Shown piece after piece: positions 13,388 to 26,500 of a DNA stretch of 64,000 nt. Under the pieces are notes generated by a model that saw only the letters and a program-made list of their open reading frames with translations, had not been told where the DNA came from and did not search any database. The DNA is taken from contig OZ035997.1 in assembly GCA_964035015.1 (NCBI GenBank), positions 85,674,982 to 85,738,981 on the forward strand, in the 5' to 3' direction. The translations under genes and the position numbers were made by a program. This DNA is from Corallium rubrum (lineage: Eukaryota > Cnidaria > Anthozoa > Scleralcyonacea > Coralliidae). Position 1 is the first letter of the stretch. Every line of letters starts with the position of its first letter.

Positions 13388-16300
13388 CTATAAGTATCCA
13401 TATGTACTATTTACAGAATGAGTGGCCGTTCTGTATCGGGGTATACAGACACGAGGCGAAGGCGAGTGCCTGTATCCCGATACAGAACGGACACGAATTC
13501 TGTAAATGACTTCTAAACGTCTATTAAGTAGTGAAAAATACATCATGTTAAGAGCTGATAAACCTTGAGGTAAGGTTCAATAGGCTACGATTATTAAATT
13601 AGTGATGTAAGCATGCGCTTTGATTTAGTATTATAGTCCCACAGTTTTATATTCTAAGTGACGTGCCATAAATAGCCGTTCTGATGATCATTCGTTATTC
13701 CACAAATGTTGTTCTTCAACAACTGTTTGCATCTTCATCTTGTATGTGGACGCTATCAGCGTACCTTACTCAAGATAGTTTAGTGCGAAGTTGCTACAGA
13801 ACTTGCTACAGAACTGATATCAGTGTGACAGTGTCTATAAATGTGATACGGAACTGATGTTTTATTAAACAGTTCTGTTCACATTTCCAGACACTGATAT
13901 CAGTTCTGTTAAACAAACATTGATTAAACCTTAAAACTGATTAAACGCCCACTTTTACATGCTTTTTTGAAACACCACCCACCTACCCCCTGATTGAGAT
14001 AAGCACTCTTGATATACAGCCAATATCAAAACAAACAGATATAAAAACAAATGATATTAAGTCCTTGGGATAATTATAGAATTTATGGATGTAGGATGAC
14101 AATTTAAATAATTTAATGAAAGTTGAACATATCAAAGCAAAACTTGTAAAAATTATATTGTTTTTTAATGGGAGGTTTCAAAAGGGATTATTTTTAGCAA
14201 GCCTTTAAATTGGCTTCCCCGATGTAATAGATGTTTTGCAAAGGCAAAATTAAAAGTTAACAGCTCAAAAATTACATTTATAATAGAGGCTGAGATAAAA
14301 AAAAATTCAGTAGAATCGGATTCCAGAAAGAAGTATTAAACAGACAACGTTTCAGTCGAAAATTTGGAAATACAGCCAATAAATTAAAACCGACAAAGCC
14401 TATGAGTATTTTAAATATTAAAAGGTCATGCAAAGATCACGTCCACATATTAAGCCTATTAAGGTAGTGTTTTAAGTTAGTTGGACGAGCAAAGGGAAAG
14501 CACGAAAACGTGAAGCTGTATATTGTTTTAGGACATAAGGACAAAATACAAATCCCCTACCGTTAACTTAAAGTAATTTTGAGACCACTGAGTGACCACA
14601 ACCACTGCAATTCAGATCGAGTTTTTTTTTTACCATACGGCGTTTGGTTTCTTCAGGTTCTCTGGTTTCTCTTCAAGATATATTAAACCAGCTGTTTGTA
14701 TCCTTGTTCTCTTTTAATTTAAATAGACATTAGTAGAGCAAGCTCCATTTCGTTTATAAACGAAAGCGAAATACTGACATATTTAGTTTTCTGCGTCGCT
14801 AGTCACCAGTGTCCAACTATTCCTACCGCGTGATACCGTACCAAACATATATATAAATATATAAACTGTTTCCGAGATTACGTCTCCCTCGCTTTTTCTC
14901 CACGCGTGTCGAGATTAGCACCCTCACCGGGCTCCGGGCCTTCGGCCCTACGCCCGGGCTCGGGAAAAAATGAACGTTGCTACTTCGAGTTTCACGCCTG
15001 AAGCGATCATCAGGCAATATTTCTCCCAGAAATAAGGAGAACTCCGGGTACGTCACATTGTTTTTTAAGTATATTTGTGTTCTTATTTCAGGGCGACTAT
15101 CAGCATCCACGTCGAGTTTAACATCAACTTTGAAATCTATCTGATACCATTAGTGATCATCATTGGAATATGCTTTATTTTAATGATTTTATTTTTGGTA
15201 AGTTAAATTAAGTTAACTGGTTTTGAGCAACACCTGTAGTCCTCCTTAACAAGATGCCCGTGTGACAACGGACAGAGATAATACGTAAAAGTGAACAAGA
15301 AATATAAAACAAAGACTTTCGCGAGTTTCCAGATCATATTTTGATTTACTGTGTATGTTGCTACCGAATAAAGCAATTTACCATTTGTCAGGCTACATTT
15401 CATATCGTGGTATTTCAGAGGGGGGAAACTGACATATTTTCTTTTGTTCTTTTTTCTTTATATAGGCAGTTAAATATTGGCGAACGAGAATTCAGGAACG
15501 ACGCAGTCGCCTAACTCCGGCGAATTTGAAAAAGATACCCACTAAAAAATATAAAGAAGGTATGTACATGGGTTGCTGCATTATTGCCGTCAGTATCTCT
15601 CGCCCTTCTTCCTTTTTTGCTTCGTGTTTTTTTTAACCTTTAGAGGACCAGGGGTTTCCCTATTGACGAGTAAAATTGTGTGGCGTCAGCCAGTAAAATA
15701 CTAAAGTACGTGCTTGGTACTGAAAAGGTTAAGAGAGATAGGTTAACCCTTGGAGTAAGAGATTTATTATACAACTACTCTGATCAGCAATTTTTTTATG
15801 GAAAAAGAAAACTCTAAAAAGGCCAGAGAAGTAGCGTGACTTGCACCAAGACAAAACAATAAGTATATATGAAGTAGTCTCCCGTGTGATAAATTTGATT
15901 GGCTAACAATCCAAATAACTAACTATCCAAATATCGCTGTATATTTGCACTCATTTTTAGCGTTATTTGGACAGTTTTTAATGCAGTTGTATAATAATCA
16001 CTGATATTCACCTCGCGTTCGGCGAATAATATACACTTAATGTCTGCTCCCGAGGGAAAAATATGAGTCTCAGAACAAAAGAACAGCAATACATTTCTCC
16101 AGTTAATCTTTACACATGCTTTGAAGACCTATATATAAATGATCTTTTTTGTACAAAACAAGCTTTTGTTTATAGGATACCGTGAAGAGTTCATAGTTCT
16201 GGCGGGCAACAAGTACATTATGTTATTGACCGAGTGGGCAGTAAGTTGTCAATTGTTGTCCGCTCGGTCTACATTGAAATTTAGCAAAGGTCATGTGACC

Positions 16301-19300
16301 ACCTAAACCAATGACAATCATCGTTTTATCCAGCAAAACTCTAGCTATATAGCAATTGTTATTATATACTGAATTATCATTTAACAATTATTCACCGAAG
16401 GCGATGTGAATATCGGTGTATAATAACCGAGACGAAGTCGAGGTTATTATTCCCCAATATCCACTGAGCCTGCAGGCGAATAATTGTTTTAGCATAAATA
16501 CACATTTTCGTACTTTTAGGAACAACATTTTCTTTAAAATTGTTAATTTCCTTGTCTGTTGCAATGACAACTTGGCTGGCGACCATTTTGAATAATAGGT
16601 GATTATCGATAATTAATCCGAAGTAGCTCGACCAATCAGCGCGCGCGATTTTCTATAATCACCTGTGTATTTATACTAAATACGCTTATTGTATACTGAT
16701 TTCCATTTTGCCACTTTCTTTGCCACTACGCACGTAAAAATCGCACAGCTTGTCAACAGGATGTGTTCGCAACAGGCTTGTAGCAAGGCTGTTAACAGGT
16801 TGTAACAGTGCTGGTCATTCAAAACGCTGCTACAACATTGTTACCATCAGCCTGTTAACAACTTGTCGAATACAGAGCGGTAACAGGTTGTTGGAACAAC
16901 TTGTCATCATTTGGAGTCATCAGCCTTGTTACAAGTTGTCAACAACCTGTTACAGACATGTTAACAGACTGGGACAGCCAGTGCGAACACATCACGGCGA
17001 CAGCCTGTTGAACAGCCTTGTAACAACTTGCTTGCAGGTCTGTAACAGCTTTCGCGTTTTTACGTGTGTTGAGTACGTCTTTGGTACTGAAAGGATTAAT
17101 CCTTGATTTGATTTTTATTCTTAGGTGACGAGTACGACCTGTGTGCAATATGCCTTGACGATTACAAAGTAGGAGAAAAACTACGGATTCTTCCATGTAA
17201 CCACGGTAAGTTGAAAGTATGCAACAATATACCGTATTTGAGTAAGCACCCATGCGCTAGTAAGCGCTCCTTTCGAATAGGCGTTCACCCTGAATAAGCG
17301 TTCCAGACTATCCTAGAGAATACAAAGTCAACTAACAGCAAACTAAACGTTGACACAATTGTCACTTGTACAAAGCTAAACTATATACGGTATATGAGAA
17401 GAGGAAACCATGCGGTTTCTTTTTTAGTCGCCTCTTGTAATTTCTATACCTATGTACTTGCAGAGGTCCTGGACGTGTATTATTAACTTATATGGCACGA
17501 ATTACTTCCGGTAAAATCACGCCCTGTAATTGGTTGGCGAGATTTATCCGTAATGCCTGCGGATACTAATAAGATAGTTAGTGCTGCAAAACAATGAAAA
17601 TAAATGAAATAAATGGCATTGAACATTATAAAAATATATTTTAGTATCCAGGCGAGAAAGAAACAACAGAAAATAACGCTAGTCTGGTGTTTTGACGAAG
17701 AAATACAAGATTGATTTTGTAATAAAAGTGCCATATAATAAACTACTTAATAACCTCGACCGTTCGGTCTTTACGGTATAATATCAAACCTATGCCTTGA
17801 ACGTATTAACCTCTCTATCACTCGATCAATACAGCAAAACCTCGGTTTGATATTTTACTTAACCAAGAGTGCGGTCATTACGGAGATATATCAGACCGAG
17901 TTCTTGACAGTACGGACCGAGCTCGTAGAGGGAAGTTCGTACATAAAAGATCAAGGTCTGATATTTCTCCGTAATAACCAAGCAGTCGCGGTTAATAAGA
18001 AGTTTATTATATGGCTTTTTGAAACAACATACCTTACATTACCTTACATGATACGTACGTATAGTGTGACATATCACTGTTGTTGTTCTTGTTATCGCTT
18101 TCGGAATCCTTAAACTCACTTCCAGATTGCTCATCGTCCGACTCATACATGATTTAGTCCTTACGTTATTGAATTCACAAAATTTTGGCAGTTTTCTTTC
18201 GTTGTCCATGTGTAAACAAAATGACTGAAAAAACGACCAACACGTGACACGTCTCAGCCATACAGTAACTCTTTTTAATCTTTGTTTTATTGCCGCGCTT
18301 TCCATAGTTATTATAAAGTATTTTGTTAAAAATAAATGTTTAGTTGAAAAGAGGATATTTAAATTGTCACTATGACATCTTATCATCTTTATCTTATCAT
18401 AAAGTACATTTAAAATGAGGGTGAACGGCATTTGTGGTTTGTCAGTATCTCATCTCGTTCAAGAGATATTCACGTTTTGGAAATATGCAAATTTTTGGCT
18501 GATGACGTCATTTACTTCAAACGAGCGAAATAAAAATCGTATAAATACGGAATATCTCTGGAAATAAACAATAGAACGCGCTTAAACTTTGTATGCTTAT
18601 AGTATCCAATAAAATACACTTCTCTGTGGAACTTTTGTGATTGCCATGTTAAGCGCATGCTCTCAGGTTACTCTAAACCTTAAAAAGGGAATTATCATTT
18701 TTGTCTCATTGTTTAAAAATAGAAATATTTAAACGTTTGAATTACAATGCCTACATAAGCCCTAATCTTCACTTTTATTCGCTGGAGTAAACGCTATACT
18801 TGATTGCTGATAAATAAGCAATTTTCCCATGTTTCTTAGGTTTTCCTCCTTTCGTAAAATAATAATAAAAATAATTTATACATTTATAAAGCGCTAAAAC
18901 TATAAATATTCTAAAGCGCCGGTACTATAAGTCAATATGTAAAAATAATATAAAAATAAAATATCTATATACAGGTCAGTAGTGTGATTAGAAAGTTTAA
19001 AACGTTTAAACATGAAATGCTTTCCTAAAAAGGAACGTCTTAAGTTGGCTTTTAAAAGTTTATTGATGACGCCCTGCGAATGTCAACAGGAAGCTCATTC
19101 CACAAGAAGGGTCCTGCCTTGGCTAAGGCTCTATCTCCCAACGTTTTCCACATTGTCTTGGGGACCACTAGCATATCTTGGCCATGGAACGCAGGCTGTA
19201 CCGACCGACAGGCTTGGCCATCAAAAGGTCAGAGATGTAGGGTGGTGCTTTCGCATGCAGGGCCTTGTACACCAGCAGCAATAGAGACCTTGAGATACCC

Positions 19301-22300
19301 CGGGTTCGGTTTACGGGTACGGGTACCGCCATTTTTGTTTACTCGTAATATCTAGCCGTTTTCCCGTGGTAGGTCATGGTCTACCCGTACATACGCCTAC
19401 GGGTACGGGTAGATTACCCGTACCCATAAACCGAACCCGGGGTATCTTAAGGTCTCTATTACGAGTAAACAAAAATGGCGGTACCCGAACCCGTAAACCG
19501 AACCCGGGGTATCTTAAGGTCTCTAATATCTTAAACGTCACACGATACCGAACAGGAAGCCAATGTAATCTCGCAGCTTAATTTATCTCAGCTAAGCCCT
19601 TTATATGGTTGGCCAAATGAATAGACGTTAAGTAGATGCTAATTATGATTATGTAAAATGTAAAATATACTACCACGTTTAACCTTGTCTAATCAACATA
19701 TAGTTTCAGTTGTTTTTGCTGTATAAAGCTGCTGTAAGTAGTTCAACTTAGAAAACTGTAAGCTCCGGACGGGCCTCGAACCCACAACCTTCCGAGTGCT
19801 AGCTGGATGCTCAAACCTTTGAGCCACTGTAACGTAGATGGTATGAGCCATTTCGTAATTGCGCTACAGACCTGGGGATAGCGAGGTTGACAATGCATCA
19901 TGGGGCTGTTTTGGGGGACGTGAACAAAGAACCTGTTCTCCAAAACAGTTCCATGATGCACTTCCTTTCTGTCCCCAGGTCTCGAGCGCAATTCTGAAAT
20001 GGCTTTGGTTGCACGCCGCGCGCCGAATTTTGATCGTTTGCATTATGTCAACTCCTACTTGACACGATGCCAAGTATGAGTTCACACGGGCCAAGTATGA
20101 GTTCAGTCAAGTCAAGGTTATTTTTAATGCTTGTCGACAATTATAGCTCCTCTAAAATCAATGGTCAAAGTAGTCTCCCTCGCAGCCGTTCTTTGTGTCG
20201 GACTCTCCCTCCCCACTAACGTCTGCTCAACAGAACGACACATTCCGTTCCTTTTGTGTACATGGACCAATGAAATTACACCATTGTCGTGCTAAATAAA
20301 GCCGTCCTGGGCTGTTATTGTTATGTGTAATTTGTTTAGTCGAAAGCTAATATTTTGAAAGAACTTCACGAAATTTACGAAGAATACTGTTTTGACTATG
20401 GAACGGAATGTGTCGCTCTGTTGAGCAGACGTTAGTGGGGAGGGAGAGTCCGACCCAAAAAACGGCTGCGAGGGAGGCTATGGTCAAAGCTTTTCCACTC
20501 ATATCTCCTTCCGCGTTTGCTAAGTTTCATAATTATTATCTCACAACTTGCTGTCTCGCCTGTCTGGGGATTCCCGCGTTAAATGTTACCAGTACGGTGG
20601 GATAAACAGTACCACGCCTTTGTACAGTCAAAATGGAAATACCTTCCCACTTCTGCTTCTGTTGTTTGTTGTACTACTGCATGTAGCCGCTACAGAAACG
20701 TGAGAAAAATCTATAGTGATAAAAGTCGCTTATTCTTGATCTATATTTGTTTGTTGGTATTGATTTGGGAGAAACATTCGTTATATTATGATCAACCCTA
20801 TATTGACCAGGAGGTCTCCTATTGACGAGTAAAATCGTCTGGCGTTAGCCAGAGTAAAATACTCTGGCGTTAGCCAGAGTAAAATACTAAAGGCTACAGT
20901 GGGCGATAAAGGGTTAAATTCCATGAAAGCTAAAGTATTCTTTTTACTCACATTTTTCGACAAAAATATTTTTATACGTTTCAGTATATAGCGACTACAG
21001 AAATACAGTAAAACACAACAAACTACAGAAGTATTCGTGGGAAGGTATTTCCATTTTGACTGTAATTTACAACGCACAAAGAACTTGATTCGAGTATTAA
21101 GAATAACCTTGACTTGACTGAACTCATACTTGAGGGGGGCTATTATAGTCTGGCGGTTAGCGGTTTTAGCCTATTTTTGGGGTCGGATTGCGGATATATC
21201 TCCATTTTCGTGGCGGTTTACGGTGAAGAAATTATCGTGCGGTGGCGGAAAATCATTACTTTTTCGCGCGGTTTTCGGTTATTACGCATTTTCAGTCGCT
21301 GATTACGGTTAGGAATATAATCCGAGTCTTTCTCGAACTTTGGGACGGCCCTTCAGAGGCTCCAGCCGCTACAATGTGGAACTTTCTCCCGTCCCTCCCC
21401 TGGAAGGTCTTCTAAAGAGGGCCTAAAGATCTGTAGGTCAAGACTCAAGAGAAAGAATTATTGTGGTTGCCGTGGTCATGTTATGAATGTTTGAACTGCT
21501 TACGAGAGGCTACAAGAAAAATATCCGTTATAGAAAAACGGCCGTTGCGGTTTTATACGAAAAAATGGCGGTTACGGTTTTACGAAGAAACGGGAAGCGG
21601 TTAACGGTGAAGGAGAAAAAAATGCGGCGGTTTGCGGAAAGACCGACCCCTATAATAGCCCCCCACTTGACCCCGTGTGAACTCATACACTCTAAAAAAA
21701 GGTGTGTTAAATTAACACACCTTTTTTGTCCAAATTTTAACACGCCTTAAGGTGTGTTGAACGACACACACTAAGGTGTGTTAAGCACACCTTATGGTGT
21801 GTTAAAAAACACACCATAAGGTGTGTTTTTGGCGTGTCCAAATATTGACACACCTTAAGGTGTGTTTTGTGAAAAGGTGTGTTATTGCACACACCTTGGT
21901 GTGTTTTCAAACACACCTTGGTATGTTTTCAAACACACCTTGGTGTGTCATTTAACACACCTTGGGTATGTTATATTAACACATGTTAAGATGTGTTAAT
22001 GTATAGGTGTGTTAATACAAAGGTGTGCTGTGCAACATGCCCTGATATGTGTTATCTTACACATGTAGGTGTGCATAATAACACACCTTGAAACATGTCA
22101 TTCAACACAATGACTAAGAGAAAATAAACATTTTTAAAAACATTTAAACATTTTCAACATCTTCAATATATTTTAACACATGAAATGCGAGTGTTTACAT
22201 CAGGATGACATTAAAGTACATGTATACAGTCACTTACTATAATAACTACTAATTATATACTTTACATGGTATACAGGAAGATGGTCATATGCAAACCATT

Positions 22301-23516
22301 TTTGGCAGTTCAAATTCCCAAGTATTAGCTGATAGCTAAAAATCCTAGACTAACCACTTAACAATGTTACATGTATGTGGTTCTGCATCTATATCCAAAA
22401 TACATCATTCCTGCATTTAGGATAACTACATCAACATGAGATACTGTATTTAGAATGTTGGTTATTTTCAAAGTGTACTTAACAACAATCCAGCAATGAC
22501 ACAAGGGAACATCAGCAGAATCATCTTGAAGATCAACAATCCTTTTCTTTCATAATGAGAAGTTGGCTTTTGCATCACTCACTGTGTACTGGTTCGGTCC
22601 TGTAAAATGAGAATTTAAATTAGTTCAACAAATTGTTAACTAATATTTAATTCACTCAAATATTTAAAGGTATACAACAAAACTCAAAATTTCAATTCAT
22701 AAGCTAAAATTTTGATTTTGTTCAGTTGTGATTTTTGTTTGTTTAAATATTCATTCCATTTAACCCATTGATGCCTACAATAGGAATCATCTGCTGATAA
22801 ACATAGCTGGTTGGCTTGGGCAGGAATAAGTAATTCACTTGACCCAATACCATTGCTACCACCCCTTAGAGAGTAAAATCATCTGCTGGAGTGTGAATTA
22901 ATGTTAATATTAAACTTTATAATTACAAAGTATATTTAGGGACTATCATCCATCATATACTGTATCACAGATGGGCTCTCAGATGTGATAATGACCTACT
23001 GGCATCCTAGCTTCCCAAGGGTCATGAGTAAGATTCCCTCCAAAGGTCACATGCTCATACATTCCTCCTAACTACAAGATTGCAGTTACCAAACAAACAA
23101 TTTGGACAGAAAATTCTACTTTCCTAGCAGAATTCTTGTAATTTTGAAGACAATATGAATTAGAACATAGGGATGTTCAGTAATGTATAAGGAATGGGTC
23201 ATTCCAGGAAAGATCCATACCTCCCCCACAGAGGAAATTTGTGCCATCCGGGGAGGGGAGGGGGGTAAATCTACTTCTGATACTAGTAAAATGTACTAGG
23301 ACATCCGAAGGGGGGAGGGGGGCAACTTCACATTTCCTCTGTGGGGGAGGTGTGGATGTTTTCTGGAAGGACCCAATATGCAGTATCTGTTATCACTAAA
23401 ATTATACCAATATTATTAGTATGACATTATACCAGTTTGAGTCTTATAATGTTTTATCAAACCGGTCAACTTTCTAAAATATCCAGATGTGTGATCTATG
23501 TTTTAAGCATATCCAT

Positions 23517-23560
<44 letters not shown>

Positions 23561-26500
23561 TTACCAGGGTTAAGTCACGTTGGCCTGAAAAAAAGAGAAA
23601 AATCTTCTCGACGTTTCGAGCGAAGGCCCTTCGTCAGGAGAAATTAGTAAACAACTCACATGTGGTCACGCGTATTTATAGCAGAGCTACAATGGGAATC
23701 ACGTGAACACATGTAAGCCAATAAGAACAAAGTAAACAAATAAATTAATATGTAATTTTAGCCTGTGTGCAGGTGCTGACCCAATTTGTGGGTCAGCTAC
23801 CTGCAAATAGGCAAAGAAACAGGTTATAAATTACTATTTAAATCATCGGAAAAAGGTTAAGGAAAAGGTGTGGAATATGGTGGTGGAGTGAGCTAAATGA
23901 AAGAGAATCGCTCATTGAGGCCGTGAGGGTGAATGGTACCAAGTTTGTAAATGAGACGCATTTCTTGTTTACGACGAGTATCGTTACAACCTGTAATGGG
24001 CTGAATGGCACAGATTTTCATGTTGGAAAAGGAGTGGTTGGCACTGTTGAAGTGCCTGGCAACAGGTTTGTTTTGCACATTGTATTTGACATAACGAAGG
24101 TGTTCAACAAACCTGTCACCTAAACGTCTTCCAGTTTCTCCGATGTAAAGCATGGGACATTTACTGCAAGAGATACAGTAAATGAGGTTGGAGGAAGTGC
24201 AAGTGAAACTGTGGGTTATGTTGAACCTGCATTTTGGAGCCGAAATTGAAATTGAGGAGTCTAAATATTTACAGGTGTTGCACCTACCACGACAGCAAGA
24301 GCTGGTGCCAACATGTGATACCAAGGCTTGCTGCAGTGAGCTGTGAACAACGTTTTCCCGGATGTTTTTGCTATGCCGAAAAGATACTAGGGGTTTCTCA
24401 GAGAAAATGGAAGATGTTTCTGGGTCATTTTTAATGAGGCCGAAATTGCGGTTAATGATGTCCCTTACTTTGAAATTGAAGGGGTGAAAAGTGAGAACTA
24501 GAGGTACTTTTTCATTAGAAATGGTAGCCAAAGGTTCGCTTAAGGTGTCTGAATGGGAAATGTTGGAGACCTTGTGTAAGGCAGTGTCTAAGAGGTGGGA
24601 AGGATAACCACGATTAACAAAAAAGTTTCTCATTTCCAAACATTTGGCATTGAAATCATCATCTTCACTGCAGAGGCGGCGAAGACGAAGAAATTGAGAG
24701 AAAGGAATGGAAGTTTTGGTGTGTTTAGGATGATGAGAGGAGAAGAGGAGGTAGCTATGAGAGTCAGTGGTCTTGTAAAAGACAGAAGTGCTCAGCTTAT
24801 TACCATTAATGGAGATGAGAATATCTAAGAACGACACACTAGTCTCACTGATCTCCCATGTGAACTGGAGTGCTGGGTGGAAGTCATTAACATAGTTAAT
24901 GAAGCAAACCAGGTCAGCGCGCGAACATGATGCAGTGCCTAAGCAATCATCAATGAACCGACCATAGTAGTCAGGTAGGAAACCAGTGTATTGTTCAAAG
25001 ATTTGTTTTTCCACATAACCAACAAATAAGTTGGCATAGTTAGGGCCCATTTTGGTACCCATGGCTACACCACTAACTTGTTGGTAATGCTCACCATCAA
25101 ATGAAAAATTGTTGAGGGTGAGCACTAACTCAGCCAGGCGTAACAAAGTAGTGGTCGATGGCTCCTGAGTTGTGCGTTGATCAAAGAAATATTTAAGTGC
25201 TTGAAGACCATCGTGATGCGGGATGACAGTGTAGAGTGATTTAACATCCATGGTGAAGATGAAATGATGTGAACCCTGAAAACTAATGTGGTCACAAATT
25301 TTCAGAGCATGTTTGGTGTCCTTGATGTAAGAAGGTAAATTCTTAACCAAGGGCGCCATGATGTGGTCAAGGTAGGATGAAATGGCTTGGGTAGGGCAAC
25401 CACAAGCAGACACTATAGGTCTACCTGGGTTGTTGGGTTTGTGAATTTTGGGAAGGAAGTACATGACAGGTGTGCGTGGAGTGGTGGTTAGGAGATTGCT
25501 TGCTGTATCAGGCAATTCCCCAGTGGTGATGAGGTTGTTGATGGTGGATCGAATGGTGGTGTTGTGTTGGGATGTCAAATCACCATCAACTCTGCTGTAA
25601 AAAGCAGTGTCGTTTAGTTGCCTTTGAGCCTCTTCGCGGTACAAATCAGCTCTCCAGACAACCAAAGCACCACCTTTGTCAGCAGGTTTGATGACAATAT
25701 CATTCCGACTACGCAATGATTTTAAAGAACTTAATTCACTAGAGCTGAGATTAGATGGCCTTTTGGGCCTAAAAGGTGGGAGCTGATCTATATCATGTCG
25801 ACATTGTCGAATGAAAAGATCAAGGGAGCCAAATTGGCCTTCTGGAGGAGACCAGGAAGATTTTTTAGGATTAGCAGCCTCAAAAACATCCTTTTGTTGG
25901 ATGGAGGAATTATTGTGGAAATGTGCCTTAAGTCTTAGTCTTCTAAAGAAAGTTTCGGTGTCCTCCTTCACTGAGAAGGAGTCTATGGGCCCAGGGTTGG
26001 GAACAAATTTGAGACCTTTCGCAAGGACAGATCTCTCAGGGTCAGACAAGGGCAAATCAGGAGGAATCGTGACCACTAAATTGACATTACTGGTGGAGTT
26101 AGTGTGGTTGGAATTCGAAACGGGACGAGGGCCTACAAGAGTGTTGAATTTCGAAGTTTTACTCGCCTTGAGAAACGTGTAAAATTTCGAGTTCAACGAG
26201 CGAATAAACTGGGTGATGCCTGAATATATGACGGTGGGACAAACGTTAGAGAGGTTTGTCTTAACGTTCAAAATATCAGAATCAATTTTGTTAACGTGTT
26301 GGGACATGGAGTGAATGGTAATACGCATAAGACGACGACTGTGTTTATGACAAGCCGCCATGACACTTCTAGCCACGTGTTGTGAGTTAAAATAATTAAA
26401 ATTAAAAGAAGATTTAAAACCATTGGGCACTACATTGTGGTGTAGGCAACGGCTTAAGAAAGAAATGTGATTACAGAAGCGTGTTTTATTAAGAATTAAA

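Noticed and set aside
23923-26182. Plus-strand frames within the Penelope coding region (for example 24595-24828 and 25811-26182)
   Set aside because: Antisense to an intact RT/GIY-YIG protein, with no independent motif.
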